Assembly (NCBI RefSeq): GCF_900114835.1
Contig: NZ_FOUJ01000004.1
Location: 309,331-373,330, forward strand
Direction: 5' to 3'
DNA: 64,000 nucleotides
DNA from: Methanolobus profundi
GTDB lineage: Archaea > Halobacteriota > Methanosarcinia > Methanosarcinales > Methanosarcinaceae
Under the pieces are notes generated by a model. It was not told the DNA's origin. It saw only the letters and a program-made list of their open reading frames with translations, and made no database searches. Below are positions 45,358 through 54,931 of this stretch, one piece after another. Within the stretch, counting starts at the first letter, position 1; every line of letters begins with the position of its first letter. Both the position numbers and the translations under genes were made by a program.

Positions 45358-45541
45358 AAGACGTACCTCCGAATCCTGGATCAAAGGAAGCTATTACTTA
45401 TTACAGTCCACTAAATAAAATGTTATTTTTTATCGTATAAATAGGTGTTCGTGGTTCTTCAGGTATAGGCCACAAGCTGTCCAGTATGTCTACTGTGGTT
45501 GTTTATTGAATGATGGTCGTCAGGACCTATAAAAAAGGATC

Positions 45542-45582
45542 ATCCGGGATGCAGCATGTTGGTAATGCAGGAATTCCCGGAT
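45542..45582 (-). terminator. hairpin terminator after the RPA gene
   Basis: ATCCGGGA (45542-45549) and TCCCGGAT (45575-45582) form an 8-bp stem with an inner GCAT/ATGC. On the minus strand it is followed by GATCCTTTTTTATAGG. Confidence 0.7.
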
Positions 45583-45607
45583 ATTCTATTGGAACAATTG
45601 CCGTTGC

Positions 45608-46735
45608 TTAACGTATATTTATCTTTGTACGGTTCCCTGCACTGAGCTCTATCTCATCATTGAACCCGGATTTAGAGAACGCATCTATTATCTCTACGGC
45701 CATATCAATGTCAAGCTGATCGACAAGAAGTGCATGGTCACCCCAGAGAGCTATCCTTATTCTGCCGGTATCATCCGAGACATAGATATTGGAGACCATG
45801 TTGACAGTTCCGTCGTCACGGTTGAATTCTCTCATCTCTCCAAGTCCTGATACCTGGCCGGATATTGAATATGATTCTCCTGGTATGATGTCAGATATGG
45901 ATGTGAAATCCTCTTTGAACTCTACCTCATCCTCTATCTTGCTGATAGTGCTGCGGTTGCCAACCTGCATTTCCACCTGCTGGTTGAAGTTGTTCTCTCT
46001 GGCATACCCGTTGATGATCTCAACGGAATTATCGATCTCCAGTTCTGTTGTGAGATCTGCCATCTCATCCCAGAGGGTCACTCTGATCTTTCCGGTCTCA
46101 TCACCTATCAGTATGTTTGCGACCTTTCCGGTGCTGCCGTCCTTCTTGTTGAAGGTCCTGATGTCGGATATGTCAAGGATCCTTGCACGGATGTTAAGGT
46201 CACCCATTCCGTTCTGTATGTCCTTGATCTGCTTGGAATCGATGCGTGCCTCTATGTTCTCATCGCTCTGACAGAACACTCCGTTATTACCGATGTTGAC
46301 CTCTACGCCTGAGTATCCTTCTTTTACATAGCCGGCTATCTGGTATGTCTGGCCGACCTCGATCTCTCCTGTCTTTACGAGGTCTGCTCTATCATCCCAT
46401 AATGTAAGGCGGACAGATCCGGTCTCATCTGCAACCATAATATTTGCAACCCTTCCAATTGTACCGTCATTACGGTTGAATTCCTTTGCAGGGAATACAG
46501 ACATCACTTTTGCAATGAACTTTACATTACCGCTGTTAGCTGTTATGCCTGATATCTTCTGTAACTGGTTGTCTCCGGCATCACTGACCCCAAGATCATG
46601 GGCCACAAGCATAGCGGCGGTCTTGGTGTCGCAGAGTCCGCTCATTTGTTCCACTTTCTCTTCTACCTTACGTGTAAAATCATCTTTACTGATGATGCCG
46701 CCAAGTTTATCGTATACTTCGTTGATCTCATCCAT
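45608..46735 (-). CDS. RPA-like single-stranded DNA-binding protein
   Basis: 375 residues containing three repeated OB folds (about 70-165, 170-265, 275-375). Each repeat has a version of EFNRDDGTVGRVANI, the strand V-x-x-V-L-W-D and GYV/INGY. Binds single-stranded DNA in replication and repair, as the archaeal RPA41-type. No C-terminal zinc finger is present, so a second subunit may supply one. Single gene; the 198-bp upstream region is shared with kptA in the opposite direction. Confidence 0.92.
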   Translation of the reverse strand: MDEINEVYDKLGGIISKDDFTRKVEEKVEQMSGLCDTKTAAMLVAHDLGVSDAGDNQLQKISGITANSGNVKFIAKVMSVFPAKEFNRNDGTIGRVANIMVADETGSVRLTLWDDRADLVKTGEIEVGQTYQIAGYVKEGYSGVEVNIGNNGVFCQSDENIEARIDSKQIKDIQNGMGDLNIRARILDISDIRTFNKKDGSTGKVANILIGDETGKIRVTLWDEMADLTTELEIDNSVEIINGYARENNFNQQVEMQVGNRSTISKIEDEVEFKEDFTSISDIIPGESYSISGQVSGLGEMREFNRDDGTVNMVSNIYVSDDTGRIRIALWGDHALLVDQLDIDMAVEIIDAFSKSGFNDEIELSAGNRTKINIR

Positions 46736-46933
46736 AATTATTACCCTGAAAATTGGATCAAATGTCCTAATGATCGTCCATCTATTCTTCCACGTACTCT
46801 AATATTCCTTATATAATTATTCTAATCTCACAGAGATGATCATATCCTACAATACTCTCCTTTAAAGATCTTGGAATGGTTCTCACGTCATTTTGATAAG
46901 ATATATTAATTATGAAGAGTATTTGCAGTTATC

Positions 46934-47566
46934 ATGATCCGTAAATGTAAAGACCATGGCTATTTCAGGGGAGAGGAATGCCCTGATTGTGGAGAAGAAG
47001 GACGGTATGTGTTGGATGATGATCGGGAGGAACGCCTTGGAAGGTTCGTTTCCGGTGCATTGAGACATTTCCCGGATGATGTGGGCATCGAGATGGACCC
47101 ACAGGGATGGGTCGACCTGGATCAGCTCTGCGAAGTCATGAAAAGACGTTATAAATGGGGAACCATGGAACGTCTGGTCTCACTTGTTGAATCTGACAAA
47201 AAGGGACGCTATGAGATAGATGACGGCTACATAAGGGCCAGATACGGTCATTCCGTAGATGTGGACCTCATCTCGGATTACCCTGCCAATGAGCTGGATT
47301 ACCTGTATTACGGTGTCAGCCAGGAAGAGGCAGACATGTTACTTGATAATGGTATCTATCCTATCAGGCAATGTTATGTTCATCTGAGCACGTTATTTGA
47401 TAAAGCAATGGAAGCAGCTTCTGTTCACACCGATAACCCTGTGATAATCGAGGTCGATGCCAATGCAGCTCAGCAGGACGGAGTGGATATAGTTACTGTG
47501 AACGATGATATTGTTCTTGCAAGAGGTATTCCGCCTGAGTACCTTACGGTCGTAGAGGATGAGTAA
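46934..47566 (+). CDS. kptA: RNA 2'-phosphotransferase KptA/Tpt1
   Basis: 210 residues. Removes a 2'-phosphate from RNA splice junctions to NAD, forming ADP-ribose 1'',2''-cyclic phosphate. N-terminal zinc ribbon (residues 5-20) precedes the winged-helix part with RFVSGALRHF (Arg44, His45) and the ADP-ribosyl part with IRARYGHS and IRQCYVHLS, giving the four catalytic residues R-H-R-R. The usual HGT motif reads YYGV. Probably leaderless, with a TATA-like AGATATATTAA about 30 bp upstream. Ends 2 bp from the convergent rtcA. Confidence 0.93.
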   Translation: MIRKCKDHGYFRGEECPDCGEEGRYVLDDDREERLGRFVSGALRHFPDDVGIEMDPQGWVDLDQLCEVMKRRYKWGTMERLVSLVESDKKGRYEIDDGYIRARYGHSVDVDLISDYPANELDYLYYGVSQEEADMLLDNGIYPIRQCYVHLSTLFDKAMEAASVHTDNPVIIEVDANAAQQDGVDIVTVNDDIVLARGIPPEYLTVVEDE

Positions 47567-47568
47567 GC

Positions 47569-48573
47569 TCATTCCACGACTACTTCAAAAACCTCATCTT
47601 TTTTATTTATACTGAACTTAACATCGAGCAGTTGCTCTGTCACATGGATGTTGGTCAGACAATGCTGGCTTATCTCTCTTGTTGTGAACGAGCCTTTTCC
47701 CGCAAGTCCCAGGTACGGGATCAACTGGTCTGCAAGGTGAATGTCAACTGATGTCGGAGATAGCAGTTCGTCAACAAGGAACCTGGCAGCATGGGATCCT
47801 ACCTTTTCGGCAGGCAATCCTCTTTTACCAATGCTTACTGCTCCTTTATGATCCGACCATAATGTGATGCCGCTTCCGGTGGAAAGGAAGTTTTCTGTCT
47901 CTAGCTTTATGTCCGATATTATCTCGTTCTCCTCGAGAATAGAGATGGCCGAATCCGCCTGTCTCTTAGCAACATGTTCAGGCAGGTTCGAGCAATGTGA
48001 TACGCCGAGTACCTTGTTCTTAGCACTCGTTCTTTTATCAAAATTATGTCCTTTGAGATCAGAAGGTTCGATCACTATCTTTATGGTACCTCCTCCTTTT
48101 GGATAATAGCCACGTTCTATGATGTCTATCCGGGCTTTGTAACCCATTTTAGAAAGGGCTTTTAAGGTGACCTTTTCGATGTAGTCTATCGATGGGGACC
48201 ATGCGACATCGGTCCCCCCTGTGATCCTTAGTTCCGTTCTGCCTGAAGAGTAGGCCGCAACAGGCATTATCGACTGCAGTAGCAGGGGTATACTTCCAGC
48301 AGTACCAATGTGGATATCTTTTTGAAACCCCTTTATTTCCGATGGAGAAAAGCATATCTGTGTAGATCCGGGAAAAAGTCCTTTGACATTGGCATCGCAC
48401 ATCAGTGCGGCTGTTTCTATAGACTTTAGGTGCTGGGGTTTAAGTCCTTCCTTTGGTCGGTTCTGTCTTATATTCTTTATTTTGACATCTTTTTTTGTGA
48501 TCGCAGAGAGTGCAACAGCTGTTCTGAGTATCTGTCCCCCGCCTTCGCCAAAAGAACCATCTATTTCGATCAT
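47569..48573 (-). CDS. rtcA: RNA 3'-terminal phosphate cyclase
   Basis: 334-residue enzyme that turns a 3'-phosphate into a 2',3'-cyclic phosphate via an RNA-adenylate. Starts IEIDGSFGEGGGQILRTAVALS, the family opening. The adenylated His is in HLADQLIPYLGLAG, with GLPAEKVGSHAARFLVDEL before it. Its start overlaps the upstream oxidoreductase by 4 nt (ATGA), so the two are coupled. Tail-to-tail with kptA, 2 bp between stops. Confidence 0.95.
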   Translation of the reverse strand: MIEIDGSFGEGGGQILRTAVALSAITKKDVKIKNIRQNRPKEGLKPQHLKSIETAALMCDANVKGLFPGSTQICFSPSEIKGFQKDIHIGTAGSIPLLLQSIMPVAAYSSGRTELRITGGTDVAWSPSIDYIEKVTLKALSKMGYKARIDIIERGYYPKGGGTIKIVIEPSDLKGHNFDKRTSAKNKVLGVSHCSNLPEHVAKRQADSAISILEENEIISDIKLETENFLSTGSGITLWSDHKGAVSIGKRGLPAEKVGSHAARFLVDELLSPTSVDIHLADQLIPYLGLAGKGSFTTREISQHCLTNIHVTEQLLDVKFSINKKDEVFEVVVE

Positions 48574-49937
48574 GACCTTCTCTTACTCATTTTCTTCAGT
48601 GCACCTTTTGCAGCAAAGCTTACAGGATCTATAAGCATTGATACAGGAGGTGCATAACAGGTCTCGATATTCGCCAGTTCTTCAACAGTGGTCTTCTTAT
48701 TGATCGCAAGGGTGAGTGCATCTATTCGTTCTTTCACTCCTTCTCCTCCCACGACCTGCGCACCCACAAGATATTGCTCACTGAAGATCAGTTTTATGAA
48801 AAGTTGTTTTCCACCGGGGTAATAGTCTGCACGTGTAGATCCGGTAGCCAGTCCTGTTACTATCTTTATATCATTCTCCATGGCCTTCTTTGATGTGATC
48901 CCTGTTGTTCCCACCTGGAGTTCTCCGATCACAGCTACCCATGGATTCAGTATAGGTCCAAATTCTGTGGATACTGATGTCAGGTTATTGGTAATGATGC
49001 CTGCCATCCTTCTGGCGGTGCTGGCTACCTGGCTTAACATAGCCTTTCCGGTGATGGTATCATGGACCTCGACACATTCGCCTCCGCAGTAGATATCCTT
49101 GCAGATCATCCCATTGACAGAAGGCTGCAGGTAATTATCTACGATGATCCCTCCGGTTTCCCCAATATCTATTCCTGCATCAGAAGCGAGTTTATTTTCA
49201 GGTGATACTCCAGTGGATAATATTACTAGGTCTGCGGGAAACTCCGATGATGCTATAGTGACAGAGTTAACTTCTTTTTCCCCATTGATGGATCCTGGTG
49301 CATAGCCTGTTATGACCTTTACTCCAAGAGATGAAAGGTGTTCATGTACTATATCTGCCATGTCCGGGTCCAGATTATGTGAGAGGATAGATGTGCTTCT
49401 GTTGATAAGTGTCGTATCTACATTCCTTTGGGAAGTAGCAGCTGCCATCTCTGCACCAATGGACCCTCCTCCGATGATCACAACATTCGATGTATTCTCA
49501 AGTGCTTTTTCAATTCTTTTAGCATCAGAGAGAGTTCTCAATGTGAGGACGTTCTCAAGGGAAGTGCCCGGGATCGGTGGGATGATCGGACTGCTCCCAG
49601 TGGCTATGACAAGTTTATCATAGGGATATTTCTCTCCTGCAGATGTCACAGTTTTTTGTTCAATGTCTATGGAGTCCACCCTGGTCTCAAGTCTCAGGTC
49701 TATTCCCATGTCCCTGAAGGTCTTTGGTTCTCTCAGGACGAGTGAATCAAGAGAATCTATCTGTCCTCCTATTGCAAATGGCATTCCACACTGGCTATAG
49801 GCTGTATGCCGGTCTGTGGAGAATATGGTTATGGAATGGTGGCTATGGCGGGTAAGGCTTGTAGCTATGGCCATTCCGGTTGCACCAGCGCCGATGATGA
49901 TCACCTTTTGACTGCTGCGTATATTTTTTTGTTGCAT
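48570..49937 (-). CDS. FAD-dependent CoA-disulfide reductase/NADH oxidase family
   Basis: 455 residues. N-terminal FAD loop GAGATGMAIATSL, active Cys in AYSQCGMPFAIGG (about residue 45), NAD loop IIGGGSIGAEMAAA, and the dimerisation domain with CYAPPVS at the C-terminus. The single redox Cys fits CoA-disulfide reductases and NADH oxidases/persulfide reductases. In a methanogen it likely handles oxygen or disulfide stress, possibly coenzyme M-linked. Coupled to rtcA by overlap, a surprising combination. Confidence 0.88.
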   Translation of the reverse strand: MQQKNIRSSQKVIIIGAGATGMAIATSLTRHSHHSITIFSTDRHTAYSQCGMPFAIGGQIDSLDSLVLREPKTFRDMGIDLRLETRVDSIDIEQKTVTSAGEKYPYDKLVIATGSSPIIPPIPGTSLENVLTLRTLSDAKRIEKALENTSNVVIIGGGSIGAEMAAATSQRNVDTTLINRSTSILSHNLDPDMADIVHEHLSSLGVKVITGYAPGSINGEKEVNSVTIASSEFPADLVILSTGVSPENKLASDAGIDIGETGGIIVDNYLQPSVNGMICKDIYCGGECVEVHDTITGKAMLSQVASTARRMAGIITNNLTSVSTEFGPILNPWVAVIGELQVGTTGITSKKAMENDIKIVTGLATGSTRADYYPGGKQLFIKLIFSEQYLVGAQVVGGEGVKERIDALTLAINKKTTVEELANIETCYAPPVSMLIDPVSFAAKGALKKMSKRRS

Positions 49938-50552
49938 AATCCTTTAGAGGTCTGTCTGGATATTAATCCTGTTCCCTATGGTGAGCTATATCAAGATGGG
50001 TTGTGTTTTCCATTTGAAATCTCAAACATAACAGGTATATACAAGGATCGCGGCAACCCATAAGTTTATAAAACTTTGAATTCTATTACTTAATGTGATC
50101 ATTATGATATGGTCATATTAATGCTTGAAAACAAGATAATACAGATACTACGAACAAGGGTATCTTTCAATAATACAATTAAGTCATTCATAATCACTAC
50201 CTATTAAAAATAGGAATCATCATCGATACAGCATCTATTACATCATAAAAAAGATGCTTAAAGGTCAAAAGCTAAAAGTATTCAATGAGGGATTTGGAAA
50301 TACTGCTTATGACCAAGCCAGTAAACAGTTGAAATAGCACATTTACATTTTGTGCAGAGTGTAGCTTACTGCTGTTCTCAGCTTGGCGTTGGTTCAGATC
50401 AAGTGGAAACCTTCATGTTTAATCATTGGTTTTTAGTTCTACATACTACTGGCCTTTCGGTATGAGTGCCATTCAGGTAGTCTTATTGATTCTCTTTTTT
50501 GTATTCCGAATTGTTCTGGTATCGCTCATTACCCAATTTCGGAGATCATTAC
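49938..50552. other. 615-bp gap before dnaG
   Basis: No convincing gene. Contains a small hairpin CCTATT-AAA-AATAGG at 50200-50214 and AT-rich stretches near 50050 and 50110. A short coding-like stretch around 50250-50337 (KMLKGQKLKVFNEGFGNTA) ends in TAG and may be a relic. A ribosome site (GGAG, 8-nt spacer) stands at the dnaG end. Confidence 0.35.
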
Positions 50553-51911
50553 ATGCAAAATGCAGATACTACTAAATATATAATTCATTCAAAGATAGGT
50601 GCAGATGGAATAATCGAACGTCCTGATATAGTAGGGGCGATCTTTGGCCAGACCGAGGGATTGCTTGGTTCTGACCTTGACCTTCGTGACCTTCAGAAGA
50701 CAGGAAGGATCGGCAGGATCGAGGTCGTTGTCAGTGCAAAGGGCGGTAAGACCAAAGGTACTATCCTTATTCCTTCAAGTCTTGACAAGGTGGAGACCTC
50801 CATACTTGCAGCATCCCTGGAAACTATAGACAGGGTCGGACCTTGCAGTGCCAAGATCGAGATCACACATATAGAGGATGTAAGGGCAACCAAGCGTCAC
50901 CAGATAATCGAAAGGGCAAAGTTCATTTTCACAGGTATGTTCGATGAGAACCTTCCTGAATCCCAGGAGATCGCTGATGAGGTTCGCCAGTCTGTAAGGA
51001 TCGAGGAAATGCAGTACTTCGGTAAGAACAAGATCCCATGTGGACCTGCAGTGTTCGATTCAGATGCGATCGTTGTGGTAGAGGGACGTGCAGATGTCCT
51101 TAACCTTTTGAAGTACGGTATAAAGAACACTATTTGTGTTGGTGGCACCAATGTTCCTCCGGAGGTTGCAGAGTTGACCAAGAAGAAGGATACCGTGACT
51201 GCTTTCACTGACGGTGACCGTGGTGGAGAGCTCATCATCAAAGAACTTGTTCAGGTAGCCAATATCGATTACATTGCAAGGGCACCTGACGGAAAGAGTG
51301 TCGAGGACCTTGTACAGAAGGAAATAGTAAGGTCCCTCAGGCAGAAGGTTCCTGTAGAGCAGGTTATCGATAAGTATGTCATAAAGGATCAGGGAGGACC
51401 TGCTGAATCCAGTGGACGTGCTCCACGTCTTCCAAAGCGCAAGGAAAGAAGGACAACGCCTGCAGCACCTGTAGCAGATGTCAAGCGTGTACCTTCATCT
51501 CAGGTCAAGAGACCTTCCAGGGAACAGACAAGAGAAAGGGACCCAAGGAAGAAAGAGCCAAGAGAAGCACAAAAGGTAGAAAAGGCACCAGTAGCGGAAA
51601 AGACAAAGAAGCCTTCATCTCCTGAGAACAAGAGGTTCAAGGATCATGCAAGTGACCTTATAGGTACTTTCAGTGCACGCTTCCTTGACAGTAAGGATAA
51701 TGTGGTCAATGAGACCGCAGTTCGCGATCTTGTCAGCACCCTTAAGGATTACGAAGATGAGGTTAAGACCGTTGTCTTTGATGGTGTTGTTACCCAGAGG
51801 ATACTGGACATTGCAGCTGATAAAGGTATAGAGCGTCTTATTGGTGCAAAGGTAGGTAGTGTGACCAAGCGACCTGCTTCTGTCAAAGTTCTAACTGCAG
51901 CTTCACTGTGA
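50553..51911 (+). CDS. dnaG: archaeal DnaG-like primase/exosome subunit
   Basis: 452 residues. TOPRIM domain with [15 protein letters not shown] (the conserved Glu) and [12 protein letters not shown] (D-x-D). The N-terminal [14 protein letters not shown] matches archaeal orthologues. The segment about 285-375 is low-complexity, basic and Pro/Lys-rich. In archaea DnaG joins the RNA exosome through Csl4 and binds A-rich RNA; primase activity is also reported. Start chosen at 50553 with GGAG 8 nt upstream; a GTG-type extension to 50499 has no support. Confidence 0.94.
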   Translation: MQNADTTKYIIHSKIGADGIIERPDIVGAIFGQTEGLLGSDLDLRDLQKTGRIGRIEVVVSAKGGKTKGTILIPSSLDKVETSILAASLETIDRVGPCSAKIEITHIEDVRATKRHQIIERAKFIFTGMFDENLPESQEIADEVRQSVRIEEMQYFGKNKIPCGPAVFDSDAIVVVEGRADVLNLLKYGIKNTICVGGTNVPPEVAELTKKKDTVTAFTDGDRGGELIIKELVQVANIDYIARAPDGKSVEDLVQKEIVRSLRQKVPVEQVIDKYVIKDQGGPAESSGRAPRLPKRKERRTTPAAPVADVKRVPSSQVKRPSREQTRERDPRKKEPREAQKVEKAPVAEKTKKPSSPENKRFKDHASDLIGTFSARFLDSKDNVVNETAVRDLVSTLKDYEDEVKTVVFDGVVTQRILDIAADKGIERLIGAKVGSVTKRPASVKVLTAASL

Positions 51912-51946
51912 ATATATAATGTGCGCTTGCGCACATCATATATATT
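51912..51946 (+). terminator. hairpin terminator after dnaG
   Basis: GTGCGC-TT-GCGCAC forms the core, extended by ATATATAAT and ATCATATATAT on either side; TTCTACTTTTTTATTG follows. Very clean. Confidence 0.8.
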
Positions 51947-52040
51947 TCTACTTTTTTATTGATATTTTTTTATGTGCTTTCTATCTTTTCTTACAAACTA
52001 TTCGCTCATTTGTAATGTTTAATCATTTAAATTAAACAGA

Positions 52041-52182
52041 AAAATTTATAAACTCTACATGCGGCAATCATTTCCGTGGGAAATACCTTTATTATGAAAT
52101 TTCCCAACTACATGTAGTGCATTATTTTAAACAGTGCACAAATGAACAATTATTGTTCGATTTTAAGCGAAGGTTGGTTGGT
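52041..52182 (+). promoter_or_regulatory. structured promoter/leader before the UPF0058 gene
   Basis: TATA-like AAATTTATAA at 52043-52052. Then arms: ATTTCC (52070-52075), GGGAAAT (52078-52084), ATTTCCC (52099-52105). The middle arm can pair with either neighbour, so two hairpins exclude each other. CTACATG (52055) and CATGTAG (52111) enclose the set, and ACTACATGTAGT is a 12-bp palindrome. Confidence 0.45.
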
Positions 52183-52464
52183 ATGCACAAAGATGAACTA
52201 ATACAATTGCACACATTAATGGCACAGATAAGGAAACATTTTGAACACATGGGTCTATCTCCTTACGGAGAATATGATTCGTTATCAATTAGTCCCTTAC
52301 ACGTTCACAGAAGTAAGGCTGAACACAAGCATGCTATATTCGTTCTTGGGAATGACATTGCATCTGCATTATCACAGGATGATGTCTCAGGGATGGGTCG
52401 TACATCTATAAGGATGCACGAGCTTGCAACAAGGGCAAGCGAGAATATAGCAAATACAAATTAG
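52183..52464 (+). CDS. UPF0058 family protein
   Basis: 93 residues from MHKDELIQLHTLMAQIRKHFE, the family start, through SPLHVHRSKAEHKHAIFVLG. A small all-helical archaeal protein of unknown function. A start at 52117 is unlikely because the added residues are not family-like. Gene ends overlap with the convergent rimI by 4 nt. Found next to dnaG here, a pairing that suggests a link to RNA metabolism but does not prove it. The 5' region has alternative hairpins. Confidence 0.88.
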   Translation: MHKDELIQLHTLMAQIRKHFEHMGLSPYGEYDSLSISPLHVHRSKAEHKHAIFVLGNDIASALSQDDVSGMGRTSIRMHELATRASENIANTN

Positions 52465-52982
52465 ATATGATCAAGGAATCTGAAAATACTTCTCTTTCCC
52501 AAAAGGTCTGAGTCCTTTTTCGTTCCTATGATCCCTGGTGTGAACGGTGTCAGGCGTTTCTTCATAATGATGCCGTCCTCTCCATCAGAGTAATAGCCAT
52601 GCTCTATCCAGCATGGTAAAAAATCCATACGTTTATAGAATTCCTGAGCTCTGATGTTAGTTATCCTTACTTCAAGGCTCGCATTTTGAAGTAACTTTGT
52701 CATGAATACTGTCAGGATCGAATTCATGAGCTTTGCTCCGACCCCCAGACTTCTGTACCCTCTTCTCACGGCAAGCGAGAATATCCTTCCTTCGTTCGAG
52801 GACAGGGCATATCCCACAACAAAACCTACTATATACTTATTATATTCGGCAACAAGGAACCCATCACTGTTCATTTCGTAGAAGTTCATATAGAGAAAAG
52901 GGTTGTGTTCTGAAAACGCTTCTGACTCAATTTCCAGAACCTCTTCGAAATCTCCAGGTTCAAAGTTCCTGATAACTATCAT
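52461..52982 (-). CDS. rimI: GNAT N-acetyltransferase, RimI-like
   Basis: 173 residues. Acetylates protein N-termini, as archaeal RimI/Ard1-type enzymes do. Acetyl-CoA loop is VRRGYRSLGVGAKLM, with the strand IFSLAV before it and RAQEFYKRMDFLP at the C-terminal side. The tail (about 148-173) is longer than in bacterial RimI. Likely acts on ribosomal or other nascent proteins. 22 bp downstream of arcS on the same strand, so probably the same transcript. Confidence 0.83.
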   Translation of the reverse strand: MIVIRNFEPGDFEEVLEIESEAFSEHNPFLYMNFYEMNSDGFLVAEYNKYIVGFVVGYALSSNEGRIFSLAVRRGYRSLGVGAKLMNSILTVFMTKLLQNASLEVRITNIRAQEFYKRMDFLPCWIEHGYYSDGEDGIIMKKRLTPFTPGIIGTKKDSDLLGKRSIFRFLDHI

Positions 52983-53004
52983 CTATAGACCACTGAATTA
53001 TCTC

Positions 53005-54846
53005 TCATTCTATCTTTTTTACATGACGCAGGTCAACTGCAACTCCACGGTTGGACCGTCTCATCTCATCTCCGCTCATGTTGGCTCTTCCTACTGCGAT
53101 AGCATTCTTTCCACTGATCAGCACCTCATCGTTTGGTCTTATCAATGGATCGGCATCTATCACTCCTGGTGCAAGTAGTGAACCACGTGGAACAAAATCA
53201 TCTATCTTCACAATGTATCTTTCCTGGTCCAGCATTGCCTTTGCACCTTCAATGGTGATCGCCAGGGTCCCGTATTGTGGTATCAATGTAATTAGTTGCT
53301 TCTTTCCGACGAAGACCTGATGTTTCGGGAAAGGCCCTTTGATAGTTGATCCTTCAGGTACAAGTATCTGTCCTGAACCTTTTCCGAACTGATAATCTGC
53401 AACTGCTTTCATGAGGTCCTTCTGGGTCTGCTCATGGCTTCTTTTTCTTCCAGTGGTAAGTTCGGATACCGTAGTGTTGAGCTTCTTCAGTGATGCAGGT
53501 GATGTCACGCTACCGGTACTTGTGTATATTATATCTATACTAAGCTTCTCCGCTACCATCTCACATACCTGTCTGTATGCGTCCTCTACATGTGCAACTA
53601 TTGAAGTGTATTTATGTTGCAAAAGATAGTTCTCAAGGCAGGATGCAACCCATTTTATTTCTTCAGCATCCCAATATCCCGTTACTGTCGTATCATAATG
53701 TGCTGCAGGGTATGTCAGTTCGAGCTCTCTTGGGACTATTCCCATGGGTGAGGTGATTATAACTTCATGTACAAATTTTCTGCTCTTCCCAAGGGCATTG
53801 ATGAACTTCCAGTGGGAATTGGATGTGGAATATGGTTTTTTGGCAGAACACGGCAGAAGCAATAAGATGTCTGTCTCAGGTGGGGTATATCTTTCCTGTA
53901 TCCTTTTTGCAAATCTGACGATCTCAACCCTGTTCTGGGATTCGCCGCAGGTTGCGATCAGGGAATTGTTCCTGGCCAGAGGTGCTTTGCCCTCCATATA
54001 TTTGAATTCCTCATCAGCAAGTCTCATCAGACCAGTAAGCCATGTCCGAACTCTACATTGTCCTTCTATATACTCACGTAGCATCCCGGAACGTATCTTT
54101 TCTCTGACAAGGGCTGCTTCAGCTTCCATTGCAGCGATATTGTGCTGTTCCACTATCTTTGCCCTGCTCTTTTTATCCATACTCATAAGATCTGATATGC
54201 TGGTGGATGAACAGGCACTGCATCTGCATGGAAGTTCGGCAAGTGAGTCCAGATAGAACTGTCCGGCTGTTGTGAGGTATATATCGTTATGTGCTGCAAC
54301 GATCGCCTTTGTATTATCAAGAACATCGACACCCAGATAGACAAGCATTGCCAGGTTCTCAGGAGTGCAGATATTAGGTGTGTAGATCGCTGTATCAGAT
54401 GCTACTGTATCTCTCATCCCGATAATGGTGCTAAGGAAGGTCCTTGCATTGTTCTCGAAGCATCCTGCGCCTTCCATTACATAGAGGTCATGGTCTTCTA
54501 CTTCCTGACCTGGAATGTATATGGTACCTGTTGCTCCGGTAATTGAGAACTCTGAATTATTTGCAAGTTTCAGAGCAAGGTCATGTGGTGCATCAGGTGT
54601 GAGGTCCTGATGGGGGAGTATTATCAATATGTCGTCACCTGCTTTTTCCCTTAGTTCCTGGAGTTGCTTCACTGCTTCTTCTCTGTCTGCGTATCTCCAT
54701 AGTGAACCTCCGTCAATTATTGGACTGTCAGGGGATCCAAGGCTTCTTGTATCTATTATATAAGGCGTCTGGATAGTTGTTCTAAGCAGAAATTTCCCTA
54801 TCCTTGCAGCACCATCTCGCTGCTGTACCTCAAAGTATCGTGTCAT
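53005..54846 (-). CDS. arcS: archaeosine synthase ArcS (TgtA2)
   Basis: 613 residues. Converts preQ0 at position 15 of tRNA to archaeosine or to its lysine adduct, depending on lineage. TGT-like N-terminal half (1-290) with the zinc group PCRCSACSSTSI; the core PCSAKKPYSTSNSHW is the ArcS signature; C-terminal PUA domain (about 535-613) includes GSLLAPGVIDADPLI and EVLISGKNAIAVGRA. Divergent from the glcD-like gene across 85 bp. The tRNA link agrees with the archaeal identity of the window. Confidence 0.93.
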   Translation of the reverse strand: MTRYFEVQQRDGAARIGKFLLRTTIQTPYIIDTRSLGSPDSPIIDGGSLWRYADREEAVKQLQELREKAGDDILIILPHQDLTPDAPHDLALKLANNSEFSITGATGTIYIPGQEVEDHDLYVMEGAGCFENNARTFLSTIIGMRDTVASDTAIYTPNICTPENLAMLVYLGVDVLDNTKAIVAAHNDIYLTTAGQFYLDSLAELPCRCSACSSTSISDLMSMDKKSRAKIVEQHNIAAMEAEAALVREKIRSGMLREYIEGQCRVRTWLTGLMRLADEEFKYMEGKAPLARNNSLIATCGESQNRVEIVRFAKRIQERYTPPETDILLLLPCSAKKPYSTSNSHWKFINALGKSRKFVHEVIITSPMGIVPRELELTYPAAHYDTTVTGYWDAEEIKWVASCLENYLLQHKYTSIVAHVEDAYRQVCEMVAEKLSIDIIYTSTGSVTSPASLKKLNTTVSELTTGRKRSHEQTQKDLMKAVADYQFGKGSGQILVPEGSTIKGPFPKHQVFVGKKQLITLIPQYGTLAITIEGAKAMLDQERYIVKIDDFVPRGSLLAPGVIDADPLIRPNDEVLISGKNAIAVGRANMSGDEMRRSNRGVAVDLRHVKKIE

Positions 54847-54931
54847 TGGTGCTTAATAGTTGTAGTCAGATGTAAATGTTTGCCTTCACCAAAAAGTATA
54901 AATCTTACTATCCCACTTAAAAAACGATTCC

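Noticed and set aside
49938..50552. Transposase remnant in the gap before dnaG
   Set aside because: Short coding-like stretch has no transposase motif; no terminal repeats were seen.
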